Shown here: one piece after another, positions 55,784 to 62,652 of the stretch
Layout: each line of letters begins with the position of its first letter
Position numbering within the stretch: position 1 is the stretch's first letter
DNA from: Stenotrophomonas sp. ATCM1_4
Lineage (GTDB): Bacteria > Pseudomonadota > Gammaproteobacteria > Xanthomonadales > Xanthomonadaceae
NCBI RefSeq assembly: GCF_004348115.1
Contig: NZ_QPFB01000001.1
Span: 3,736,028-3,800,027, forward strand
Length of the DNA: 64,000 nucleotides
Reading direction: 5' to 3'
Notes under the pieces: model-generated
Databases searched by the model: none
Told to the model about the DNA's origin: nothing
Seen by the model: only the letters and a program-made list of their open reading frames with translations
Position numbers and translations under genes: made by a program

Positions 55784-57154
55784 TCACTGAACCCTGCGAC
55801 GCAGGTAGTTCAGCAGGTCGATACGGGTAATCAGGCCCAGGAAGGCGTCACCATCGGTGACGATGGCCACCTGGCCACGGTCGAACACCGGCAGCAGCGC
55901 CTCGATCGGCGACTTGACGTCCAGCCGGTCCAGCTTGCTCACCATGGCCACCGACACCGGGTCGCGGAAGCGGGCTTCGTCACCGTACACGTGCAGCAGC
56001 ACGTCGCTTTCGTCGATGATGCCGACCAGCTGGCTGCCCTCCATCACCGGCAGCTGCGACACGTCGTACAGCTTCATGCGCTGGTAGGCGGTGGTCAGCA
56101 GGTCGTTCGGGCCGACCACGACGGTGTCGCGCTGGCTGTAGGGGCGCAGGATCAGGTCACGCAGGTCGCCGTACTGCGGGCGCTCCAGGAAGCCGTTATC
56201 CAGCATCCAGTAGTCGTTGTACATCTTGGACAGGTACTTGTTGCCGGTGTCCGGCACCAGTACCAGCACCTTCTTCGGCGTGGTCTGCTCGCGGCAGTAC
56301 TTCAGCGCGGCGGCCAGCAGGGTGCCGGTCGAGGAGCCACCCAGGATGCCTTCCTTGCCCAGCAGTTCACGCGCGGTATGGAAGCTCTCCGCATCGCTGA
56401 TCGCATAGGCCTTCCTGACCCGGCTGAAGTCGGAGATGTCCGGCAGGAAGTCCTCGCCGATGCCTTCGACCAGCCAACTGCCGGACTTTTCGTTCAGGGT
56501 GCCGTCGTTGATGTACTCGGCCAGGATCGAACCGACCGGGTCGGCCAGCACTAGTTCGGTGTTCGGCGAAAGCTTGGCGAAGGCGCGCGAGAGGCCGGTC
56601 ATGGTGCCGGAGCTGCCGCAACCGAACACGATCGCGTCCAGGTCACCGCCCATCTGTTCGATGATTTCCGGGCCGGTGCCGAACTCGTGGGCGGCCGGGT
56701 TGTCCGGATTGCCGAACTGGTTGATGAAATAGGCGCCCGGGGTCTGCTCGGCCACGGTCTTGGCCAGGTCCTGGTAGTACTCCGGGTGGCCCTTGGCGAC
56801 GTCCGAACGGGTCAGCACCACTTCGGCACCCATCGCCTTGAGGTTGAAGATCTTCTCCCGGCTCATCTTGTCCGGGACCACCAGGATCAGCTTGTAGCCC
56901 TTCTGCTGAGCCACCAGTGCCAGGCCCAGGCCGGTGTTGCCGGCGGTGCCTTCCACCAGCGTCGCGCCGGGCTTGAGGTCGCCGCGCTTCTCGGCGGCCT
57001 CGATCATCGACAGGCCGATGCGGTCCTTGATCGATCCACCCGGGTTCGAACTCTCCAGCTTCAGGTACAGCTCGCACACGCCGGCATCCAGGCGCTGGGC
57101 CTTGATGATGGGCGTGTTGCCGATGAGTTCGAGGACGGAGGAGTGGATTGCCAT
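55784..57154 (-). CDS. cbs: Cystathionine beta-synthase with CBS domain pair
   Basis: This enzyme condenses serine and homocysteine to cystathionine (or makes cysteine from O-acetylserine in related family members). The 456-residue product has the PLP fold with Lys in SSNPGGSIKDRIG, the AGNTGLGLALVA phosphate region and GCGSSGTMTGL. A C-terminal CBS-domain pair (about 340-456, starting near RDLILRPYSQRDTVVVGPND) is the regulatory module. The ATG at 57154 begins MAIHSSVLELIGNTP; an upstream start at 57172 is less likely. It is 87 bases from metB. Confidence 0.93.
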   Translation of the reverse strand: MAIHSSVLELIGNTPIIKAQRLDAGVCELYLKLESSNPGGSIKDRIGLSMIEAAEKRGDLKPGATLVEGTAGNTGLGLALVAQQKGYKLILVVPDKMSREKIFNLKAMGAEVVLTRSDVAKGHPEYYQDLAKTVAEQTPGAYFINQFGNPDNPAAHEFGTGPEIIEQMGGDLDAIVFGCGSSGTMTGLSRAFAKLSPNTELVLADPVGSILAEYINDGTLNEKSGSWLVEGIGEDFLPDISDFSRVRKAYAISDAESFHTARELLGKEGILGGSSTGTLLAAALKYCREQTTPKKVLVLVPDTGNKYLSKMYNDYWMLDNGFLERPQYGDLRDLILRPYSQRDTVVVGPNDLLTTAYQRMKLYDVSQLPVMEGSQLVGIIDESDVLLHVYGDEARFRDPVSVAMVSKLDRLDVKSPIEALLPVFDRGQVAIVTDGDAFLGLITRIDLLNYLRRRVQ

Positions 57155-57341
57155 GTGTCGGATTCGGATCACGCCGTCAAGCGGCTGGACCCTCGATTAT
57201 CCGATGGATATGCCAGAAAGTCAGGCAAACCGTCCGAAATGCTGCAGGTACATGAATGCGCATGGACCGCTGGCGCGGACAATGACGGCCGACGAGGAGG
57301 CCGCCATCGCCCGCGACATGATGGTCAAACGCGGGGGAGCG

Positions 57342-57560
57342 TCAGTTGGGTCGGTTCTCGTACATCCTCAGGAGTCGCTGCTTTGCCAGCAGCTTCTCCC
57401 GCTTCATCTGCCCCAGTGTGCCATCGCTGATGGGGAGCACTCCCAGTTCCGCATCCATGCACTTCTTGTTCAGCTTCTTGTGCTGTTGGTAGAGCTGCTT
57501 GAACTCGGGGTTGGCCTTCATCAAGGCTTCGATTTCACTCTGCGGCTGCCCTTCAAACAT
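57342..57560 (-). CDS. Small DUF465 (YdcH-like) protein
   Basis: A 72-residue helical protein matching DUF465/YdcH, recognised by the N-terminal FEGQPQSEIEALMKANPEFKQLYQQHKKLNKK and C-terminal MKREKLLAKQRLLRMYEN. Function is unknown; family members are short antiparallel helices found in many proteobacteria. The ribosome site AGGAGG is perfect, eight bases before the ATG. It sits behind a ~200-base structured leader with a terminator-like hairpin, which suggests controlled expression. Confidence 0.88.
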   Translation of the reverse strand: MFEGQPQSEIEALMKANPEFKQLYQQHKKLNKKCMDAELGVLPISDGTLGQMKREKLLAKQRLLRMYENRPN

Positions 57561-57586
57561 GACTTACCTCCTCATGCAGAAACAAG

Positions 57587-57759
57587 AACGCCCCGGCCTT
57601 GACGGCACGGGGCGTTGCAGGATGGAGCGCCGGGCCCGCATGCGACGGAACCACCCGGGATCATCCGGTCGACCGACCGGAAGCCTTCGGAACCTGGTTC
57701 GCGCCTGGATTGCACCGGCTCGGCCCTCCGCTGTCCGGGTGGCGGAAGTACCACCCGGA
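57587..57759 (-). ncRNA. Candidate small RNA or attenuated leader upstream of the DUF465 gene
   Basis: From a predicted start near 57759 to about 57587 the minus strand has no credible ORF but strong structure. An 11-bp perfect hairpin (TGTCCGGGTGG with its complement, 57732-57761) lies at the 5' end. A CCGGTC/GACCGG hairpin is at 57665-57680. A 9-bp AACGCCCCG/CGGGGCGTT hairpin at 57587-57616 is followed on the minus strand by CTTGTTTCTG, terminator-like. The DUF465 ATG is about 27 bases further on. A free sRNA, an attenuator or simply a structured 5' UTR are all possible. Confidence 0.45.
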
Positions 57760-57765
57760 CAATTG

Positions 57766-57794
57766 ACCCTACGCCTGCAAAAAGGTTCCGGCAA
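57766..57794 (-). promoter_or_regulatory. Predicted promoter of the DUF465 leader RNA
   Basis: On the minus strand TTGCCG (57794-57789) and TAGGGT (57771-57766) are 17 bases apart. Transcription would start near 57759, right at the base of the first hairpin. Confidence 0.5.
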
Positions 57795-57856
57795 GGGCTC
57801 AATCCATGCAGTGGCTGAATCAGCGATTTGACGCACATTCAGCCGGAAGCAGGCAA

Positions 57857-57888
57857 CAAAAACCTAACAATCTCAGCCAGTTAGGTTT
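57857..57888 (-). terminator. Terminator after the OmpA-family gene
   Basis: AAACCTAAC (57860-57868) pairs with GTTAGGTTT (57880-57888). On the minus strand the stem is followed by TTTG, directly behind the stop of the OmpA-family gene. Confidence 0.7.
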
Positions 57889-57889
57889 A

Positions 57890-58771
57890 TCAAGGCGCAA
57901 CAATGACCTCGGCCGAGCGCGCCCGCGTGGAGGCGGCCTTCCTGCCGGTGACCTGGATGCGGTTGGCAGCCACGCCAGCGGCGACCAGGGCGTCCTTCAG
58001 CGCCTGCGCGCGGCGCTGCCCGACCCCGTTGGCGCTGTCGTAGGCCTCGATGGTCACCCGCCCCTTCTTGCCGATGTTCAGGTACTCGGCCAATGCCTTG
58101 GCCTGGTTGCCCGCGCCTGCCGACAGCGCGGCCTGGCCGGCGGCGAAAGCGTCGCCGGCGAAGGTGAACACCTCACCGCGGTTGTCGAACTTCGAGCCCG
58201 GCAGGCGCTGCCCGGACACCAGCTCGGCTTCCTCGCGGGCCAGCTTGGCCGCGTTCTGCTGGGCCGCGCTCAGGCGCTGCTGCTGGCGGCCGGCGACGCT
58301 GGTCAGCGCGGTTTCGGCGTCCTGGCGGGCCAGGGTCTCCGCTTCGGCCGCCTGGCGCAGGCGTTCGGCCTCCTCGGCCTGGATCTGGGTCTGCACGCGC
58401 AACCGCTCGGCCTCCTGCCGGGCACGCAGCGCATCGCGGCGGCTGGCCTCGATCAGCAGCTCGCTGCGGGTGCGTTCGAGCTCCTCGATCTCACGGCGGG
58501 CCAACGCGGTACGCGCGGCCGCCTCGGCGATCGCCACCCGGCGCTCGGCCAGGTAACGGGCGTTGTCCAGGTCCTTGCGCTTGGCCTTGGCCAGCGCGCC
58601 GATGGCCTGCTGGGCCTGCAGCTTCTCGTAGGCGGCGACCTCGGCGGTACGCATGTCCGCCTGCAACGCCACCAGCCGCTGGTTCAGCCCGGCCACGGCC
58701 GGATCCTCGGCGGCCACGGCCGCCATCGGCAGGGCCAGCAGCCCGACCACCACCAGATTCCTCAGTGCCAT
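57890..58771 (-). CDS. OmpA-family peptidoglycan-binding protein with coiled-coil
   Basis: The 293-residue product has a signal peptide (ALPMAAVAAED), a long Ala/Glu/Arg-rich helical region (about 25-190, with many AEAERL-like heptads) and a C-terminal OmpA-like domain with the peptidoglycan-binding pattern VTIEAYDSANGVGQRRAQALKDALVAAGVAANRI. It probably links the wall to another envelope part. The ATG at 58771 overlaps the DUF4398 stop (TGATG), so the two are coupled. The exact partner is unknown. Confidence 0.85.
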   Translation of the reverse strand: MALRNLVVVGLLALPMAAVAAEDPAVAGLNQRLVALQADMRTAEVAAYEKLQAQQAIGALAKAKRKDLDNARYLAERRVAIAEAAARTALARREIEELERTRSELLIEASRRDALRARQEAERLRVQTQIQAEEAERLRQAAEAETLARQDAETALTSVAGRQQQRLSAAQQNAAKLAREEAELVSGQRLPGSKFDNRGEVFTFAGDAFAAGQAALSAGAGNQAKALAEYLNIGKKGRVTIEAYDSANGVGQRRAQALKDALVAAGVAANRIQVTGRKAASTRARSAEVIVAP

Positions 58772-59160
58772 CACCGGCCCTCCCCCGTTGCCAGTTGCCG
58801 CTGCAGTTGCTCGACCTCGGCCTTGCGCTGGGCCAGCTGGGCCTGCGCGACCGATTCCTCGCTCTGCACCCGGGCCAGGTCGGCGTCGGCGGCGGCACGC
58901 TGGGCCAGCACCGGAGCCTGCTTGCGCTCGCGGCGATCCAGCGCGGCGCGCTGGGCCTGTTCCAGTTGCTGGCGGGCCATGGCCATGGTGTCGGGGGCGT
59001 ACTGGTCGGCGTCGGCGCGGTCAGCGCGTTCCACCGCCTGCTGCGCGGCCATCAGGTCGGCCGAGGCCGGGTCCTGCGCCAACGCGGCACCGCAGAAAAG
59101 CGCGGTTGCGCAGGCCGTCACATACAGGATTCGTCTTAAGTGTGCGAAGCTAGCTTTCAT
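58771..59160 (-). CDS. DUF4398 domain envelope protein
   Basis: A 129-residue protein with a signal peptide (LFCGAALAQ) and an Ala/Gln-rich helical body (AVERADRADADQYAPDTMAMARQQLEQAQRAA) matching DUF4398. It precedes and overlaps the OmpA-family gene. DUF4398 and OmpA proteins commonly occur as pairs; function is not established. It is divergent from pilU, with 98 bases between the starts. Confidence 0.85.
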   Translation of the reverse strand: MKASFAHLRRILYVTACATALFCGAALAQDPASADLMAAQQAVERADRADADQYAPDTMAMARQQLEQAQRAALDRRERKQAPVLAQRAAADADLARVQSEESVAQAQLAQRKAEVEQLQRQLATGEGR

Positions 59161-59258
59161 TGGGGAGCCGTTGCCGGAGTGACTGAGCGCGGCCATTGTG
59201 GTCAAGCCTATGGCGTGCTTGCAACGGCACGCTGCCGTTTGTTGGGGAACTATTGCGC

Positions 59259-60389
59259 ATGGATATCGGCTACTTCCTGAAGCTGATGACCGAAAAGAAC
59301 GCTTCGGACATGTTTTTGACGACCGGGGCGCCGGTCTACATCAAGATCGAGGGCAAGCTGTATCCGCTGGGGAGCACCGGCCTGCCGCCCGGAATGGTCA
59401 AGAAGATCGCCTATTCGCTGATGGACGAGGGCCAGGTCCCCCAGTTCGAGCGCGACCTGGAGCTCAACATGGCCATCGCTCTGGCCGATGCCGGGCGTTT
59501 CCGCGTCAACGTGTTCAAGCAGCGCGGCGAGGTCGGCATGGTGATCCGCGCGATCAAGAGCCGCATCCCCAGCATCGAGGAGCTCAACCTGCCGCAGGTG
59601 CTCAAGGACGTGATCATGACCCCGCGCGGGCTGGTGCTGGTGGTCGGCTCGACCGGTTCGGGCAAGTCGACCTCGCTGGCCTCGATGATCGACCATCGCA
59701 ACAGCACCTCCACCGGGCACATCCTCACCATCGAGGACCCGATCGAGTTCCTGCACAAGCACAAGCAGTCCATCGTCAACCAGCGTGAGGTGGGCCTGGA
59801 TACCCATGCCTTCCACAACGCGCTGAAGAACGCGATGCGCGAGGCGCCGGACGTGATCCTGATCGGCGAGATCCTCGACGCCGAGACCATGGAGGCCGCC
59901 ATCGCCTTCGCCGAGACCGGCCACCTGTGCCTGGCCACGCTGCACTCCAACAACGCCGACCAGACCATCGAGCGCATCCTCAACTTCTTCCCGGAAAGCG
60001 CGCACAAGAACGTGCTGATGAACCTGTCGCTGAACCTGCGCGCGGTGATCTCCCAGCGCCTGGTCAAGGGCAAGGATGGCCGTCGCCGGCCGGCCACCGA
60101 AGTGCTGATCAACACGCCGATGATCCGCGACCTGCTGCGGCGCGGCGAGGTGCACGCGATCAAGCAGGCCATGGAAGAGTCGCTGGAGGAAGGCATGCAG
60201 AGCTTCGACCAGTGCCTGTTCCGGATGGTCAAGGACGGCATCATCGAGCAGGAGGAAGCGCTGCGCGCGGCCGACTCGCGCGATGGCCTGGCCCTGAAGT
60301 TCCGCCTGTCCGAGGGCGCCAGCGGCGAGCACGACCCATACGCGGACTTCAACATGGGCGCGCCGGCGACGATCAGCCACGGCTTCTGA
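59259..60389 (+). CDS. pilU: Type IV pilus retraction-type ATPase PilU
   Basis: PilU is a hexameric ATPase that works with PilT to retract type IV pili. The 376-residue product has Walker A STGSGKSTSLASMIDHR, Asp box ILTIEDPIEFLH, Walker B PDVILIGEILDAETM and His box ETGHLCLATLHSNNA. The N-terminus MDIGYFLKLMTEKNASDMFLTTGAPV and the C-terminal KDGIIEQEEALRAADSRDGLALKFRL are PilU-like rather than PilT. No pilT is seen in this window. The ATG at 59259 gives the family N-terminus. Confidence 0.94.
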   Translation: MDIGYFLKLMTEKNASDMFLTTGAPVYIKIEGKLYPLGSTGLPPGMVKKIAYSLMDEGQVPQFERDLELNMAIALADAGRFRVNVFKQRGEVGMVIRAIKSRIPSIEELNLPQVLKDVIMTPRGLVLVVGSTGSGKSTSLASMIDHRNSTSTGHILTIEDPIEFLHKHKQSIVNQREVGLDTHAFHNALKNAMREAPDVILIGEILDAETMEAAIAFAETGHLCLATLHSNNADQTIERILNFFPESAHKNVLMNLSLNLRAVISQRLVKGKDGRRRPATEVLINTPMIRDLLRRGEVHAIKQAMEESLEEGMQSFDQCLFRMVKDGIIEQEEALRAADSRDGLALKFRLSEGASGEHDPYADFNMGAPATISHGF

Positions 60390-60410
60390 ACGTTGGGATG
60401 GCTGCCTGGC

Positions 60411-60441
60411 AAAAGCCCCGCCAAAGCGGGGCTTTTGTTTT
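60411..60441 (+). terminator. Terminator after pilU
   Basis: AAAAGCCCCG (60411-60420) pairs with CGGGGCTTTT (60427-60436), followed by GTTTT, 21 bases after the pilU stop. Confidence 0.93.
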
Positions 60442-60454
60442 GCGGCAGCAACGA

Positions 60455-60534
60455 GCCTGCCCGCGGGGCCGGTGGCCCCCACTCCTGCACCTCGGGCGGT
60501 TCTGTGGCTTCGCGGCCGAGGCCACTCCTACCAG
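60455..60534. repeat. Pair of REP-like palindromic repeats
   Basis: Read on the minus strand there are two tandem units, each beginning GTAGGAGTGG or GCAGGAGTGG followed by a CC-GG palindrome and ending in CGCG. One covers about 60502-60532 (TAGGAGTGGCCTCGGCCGCG) and the other 60459-60489. This resembles REP elements of pseudomonads and xanthomonads (GTAGGAGCGGC-type). They lie between pilU and maiA, a typical intergenic place. Confidence 0.65.
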
Positions 60535-60545
60535 GCCGCCAGCCC

Positions 60546-61202
60546 TCAGATGGCGTCGGGCTGGTTTTCCGGGCGGGCGGCGTCGAAGGCCGGCAGCGCC
60601 AGGCAGGCTTCCTCGATGCGGCACAGGGTCGGGTACGGGGCCAGGTCCAGGTGGAAGCGGCGGGCGTTGTACAGCTGCGGGATCAGGCAGCAATCGGCCA
60701 GGCCCGGCTCGGCGCCATGGCAGAACCGGCCGGTGTCGAACGAACCCACCAGCATCGTCTCCAACGCCCCCAGGCCGGTACGCATCCAGTGCAACGTCCA
60801 TTCGTCGCGCTCGGGTTGCGGCACGTTCCACTCGCGGTCGAAGAACTGCATCACCCGCAGGTTGTTGAGCGGATGGATGTCGCAGGCCACCTGCTGGGCA
60901 AGGGCACGCACGCGGGCGCGACCACCGGCATCGGCCGGCAACAGCGCCGGCTGCGGATGCACCTCGTCCAGGTACTCCAGGATGGCCATCGACTGGGTCA
61001 GCACGCGTTCGCCGTCACGCAGCGTCGGCACCAGTTCCTGCGGGTTGAGCGCGGCATAGTCCGGGGCATGCTGCTGCCCGCCGTCGCGCACCAGGTGCAC
61101 GGGAATCAGCTCGTAGGCCAGCGCCTTGAGGTTCAGGCCGATGCGCACGCGATAGGCGGCGCTCGAGCGCCAGTAACTGTAGAGCTTCAGCCCCGCTTCC
61201 AT
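60546..61202 (-). CDS. maiA: Maleylacetoacetate isomerase
   Basis: MaiA converts maleylacetoacetate to fumarylacetoacetate in tyrosine breakdown. The 218-residue product is a zeta-class glutathione transferase with the N-terminal LYSYWRSSAAYRVRIGLNLK, carrying the catalytic SSxxxRV motif, and NPQELVPTLRDG. The C-terminal all-helical domain is normal. The ATG at 61202 is chosen by family N-terminus. fahA lies 93 bases upstream on the same strand. Confidence 0.94.
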   Translation of the reverse strand: MEAGLKLYSYWRSSAAYRVRIGLNLKALAYELIPVHLVRDGGQQHAPDYAALNPQELVPTLRDGERVLTQSMAILEYLDEVHPQPALLPADAGGRARVRALAQQVACDIHPLNNLRVMQFFDREWNVPQPERDEWTLHWMRTGLGALETMLVGSFDTGRFCHGAEPGLADCCLIPQLYNARRFHLDLAPYPTLCRIEEACLALPAFDAARPENQPDAI

Positions 61203-61295
61203 GTCTGTTCCCCCTGTCGCTTGCACACAACATAACCGTTGCGGGTGAGGGACACCTTCACCCGCAATTCGATAGCGGCGGCGATGCCGCCGGAT

Positions 61296-62285
61296 TCAGG
61301 GCAGCGGCGCGTGTTCGATGCGCTGTTCGATCGCACCGAAAATGCTGTTGCCGTCACGGTCCAGCATTTCAATGTGGACCACGTCACCAAAACTCATGAA
61401 CGGCGTGGACGGCTTGCCGTCACGCAGTGCCTCGACGGTGCGCTGTTCGGCGAAGCAGGAGGCGCCCAGCGAGGTGTCCTCGTTGGCGATGGTGCCCGAG
61501 CCGACGATGGCACCGGCCGACAGCGGACGGGTCTTGGCGGCATGCGCCACCAGCTGGGCGAAGTTGAACTGCATGTCCACGCCGGCTTCCGGCGCACCGA
61601 ACCACTTGCCGTTGATGTGGGTGACCAGCGGCAGGTGCACCTTGCTGTCCTGCCAGGCCGCGCCGAGCTCGTCCGGGGTCACGAACACCGGGCTCAGCGC
61701 CGAGCGCGGCTTGGACTGCAGGAAGCCGAAGCCCTTGGCCAGCTCGGCCGGGATCAGGTTGCGCAGGCTGACGTCGTTGACCAGGCCCAACAACTGGATG
61801 TGGCCGGCGGCCTGGGCCGGGGTCACCGCCATCGGCACGTCGTCGGTGATCACCACGATCTCGGCTTCCAGGTCGATGCCGTAGTCCTCGCTGACCACCT
61901 TGACCGCGTCGCGCGGGCCGTAGAAGCCGGCGCTGGTGGCCTGGTACATCAGCGGGTCGGTGTAGAACGACTCGGGCACCTCGGCGCCGCGCGCCTTGCG
62001 CACCCGCGCCACGTGCGGCAGGTAGGCACTGCCGTCGACGAACTCATAGGCGCGCGGCAGCGGCGCGGCCAGCGCCTGCATGTCCAGGTCGAACGCGCCA
62101 TCCACGTCGCCGGCATTGAGCTGCTCGGACAGGGCGTTCAGGCGCGGGGCGAGGTTGGACCAGTCCTCCAGCGCCAGCTGCAGGGTGGCGGCAATGCCGG
62201 TGGCCCGCACGGCGCGGGTCAGGTCACGCGAAACCACGATCAGGGTGCCGTCGCGGCCGCCTTCCTTCAGGGAACCAAGCTTCAT
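61296..62285 (-). CDS. fahA: Fumarylacetoacetate hydrolase family protein
   Basis: This 329-residue protein belongs to the FAH family that splits fumarylacetoacetate into fumarate and acetoacetate. It has the acidic metal-binding region DYGIDLEAEIVVITDDVPM and GSGTIANEDTSLGASCFAEQR (residues SGTI with nearby Glu ligands). In xanthomonads this gene sits next to maiA, which supports the last two steps of tyrosine catabolism. No hmgA or hppD is nearby. The ATG at 62285 follows the family N-terminus MKLGSL; longer starts run into intergenic sequence. Confidence 0.92.
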   Translation of the reverse strand: MKLGSLKEGGRDGTLIVVSRDLTRAVRATGIAATLQLALEDWSNLAPRLNALSEQLNAGDVDGAFDLDMQALAAPLPRAYEFVDGSAYLPHVARVRKARGAEVPESFYTDPLMYQATSAGFYGPRDAVKVVSEDYGIDLEAEIVVITDDVPMAVTPAQAAGHIQLLGLVNDVSLRNLIPAELAKGFGFLQSKPRSALSPVFVTPDELGAAWQDSKVHLPLVTHINGKWFGAPEAGVDMQFNFAQLVAHAAKTRPLSAGAIVGSGTIANEDTSLGASCFAEQRTVEALRDGKPSTPFMSFGDVVHIEMLDRDGNSIFGAIEQRIEHAPLP

Positions 62286-62652
62286 GGGAACGTCCAGTCT
62301 GCGGAGTAAACAAGTTTCAATTGTAATGAATATGCCAGCGGCGACCAGCGCCACGGGAATGCTGAACAGGCAATTTTGTGCCGCCGGCGACAATCCCCTA
62401 GACTATCGCGGTCTGCCAGCGGCCGTCCGTTTCCCTTGAGGGACCGCCGGCGGTGCAGGATTCCCGGCCCCGCCGGATCCGCCCGCCCGCCCCTACTCCG
62501 ACGCCTTTCGTCACGCATTCCGGCCTGCGCACCGCGCTGGTCGCGCCAATTTTCTCGCAGCGCGGTTTACGGGAACGCTCCGAGTCAGCCGATCGAATCG
62601 ATCGGCACCGCCATTCCATTCGGTCTGGCGCGATTTCCATCTGGAGTTCCCA
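62286..62652. other. Intergenic region and long leader before the RNA helicase, no gene
   Basis: These 367 bases hold no convincing CDS. The first ~50 are AT-rich and probably include the fahA promoter. A promoter for the helicase is predicted at 62376-62404. The remaining ~240 bases would be a long 5' UTR with a GCCGATCG-AAT-CGATCGGC hairpin at 62588-62606. Long leaders are common for DEAD-box helicase genes. Confidence 0.5.
62376..62404 (+). promoter_or_regulatory. Predicted promoter of the RNA helicase gene
   Basis: TTGTGC (62376-62381) and TAGACT (62399-62404) are separated by exactly 17 bases. Transcription would begin near 62411, leaving a leader of about 240 bases before the helicase ATG. 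Confidence 0.55.

Noticed and set aside
57868..57890. GGCTGAGA on the minus strand, resembling the TPP riboswitch core
   Set aside because: It lies inside the loop of the OmpA-gene terminator and no other TPP-box elements are nearby.
57806..59182. A 458-codon plus-strand frame opposite the OmpA/DUF4398 pair
   Set aside because: It is antisense to two overlapping secreted-protein genes with signal peptides and known domains; the frame itself has no domain.
61275..61293. CGGCGGC-GAT-GCCGCCG hairpin between fahA and maiA
   Set aside because: A small GC-rich palindrome without a T-run; more likely chance in high-GC DNA than a terminator.
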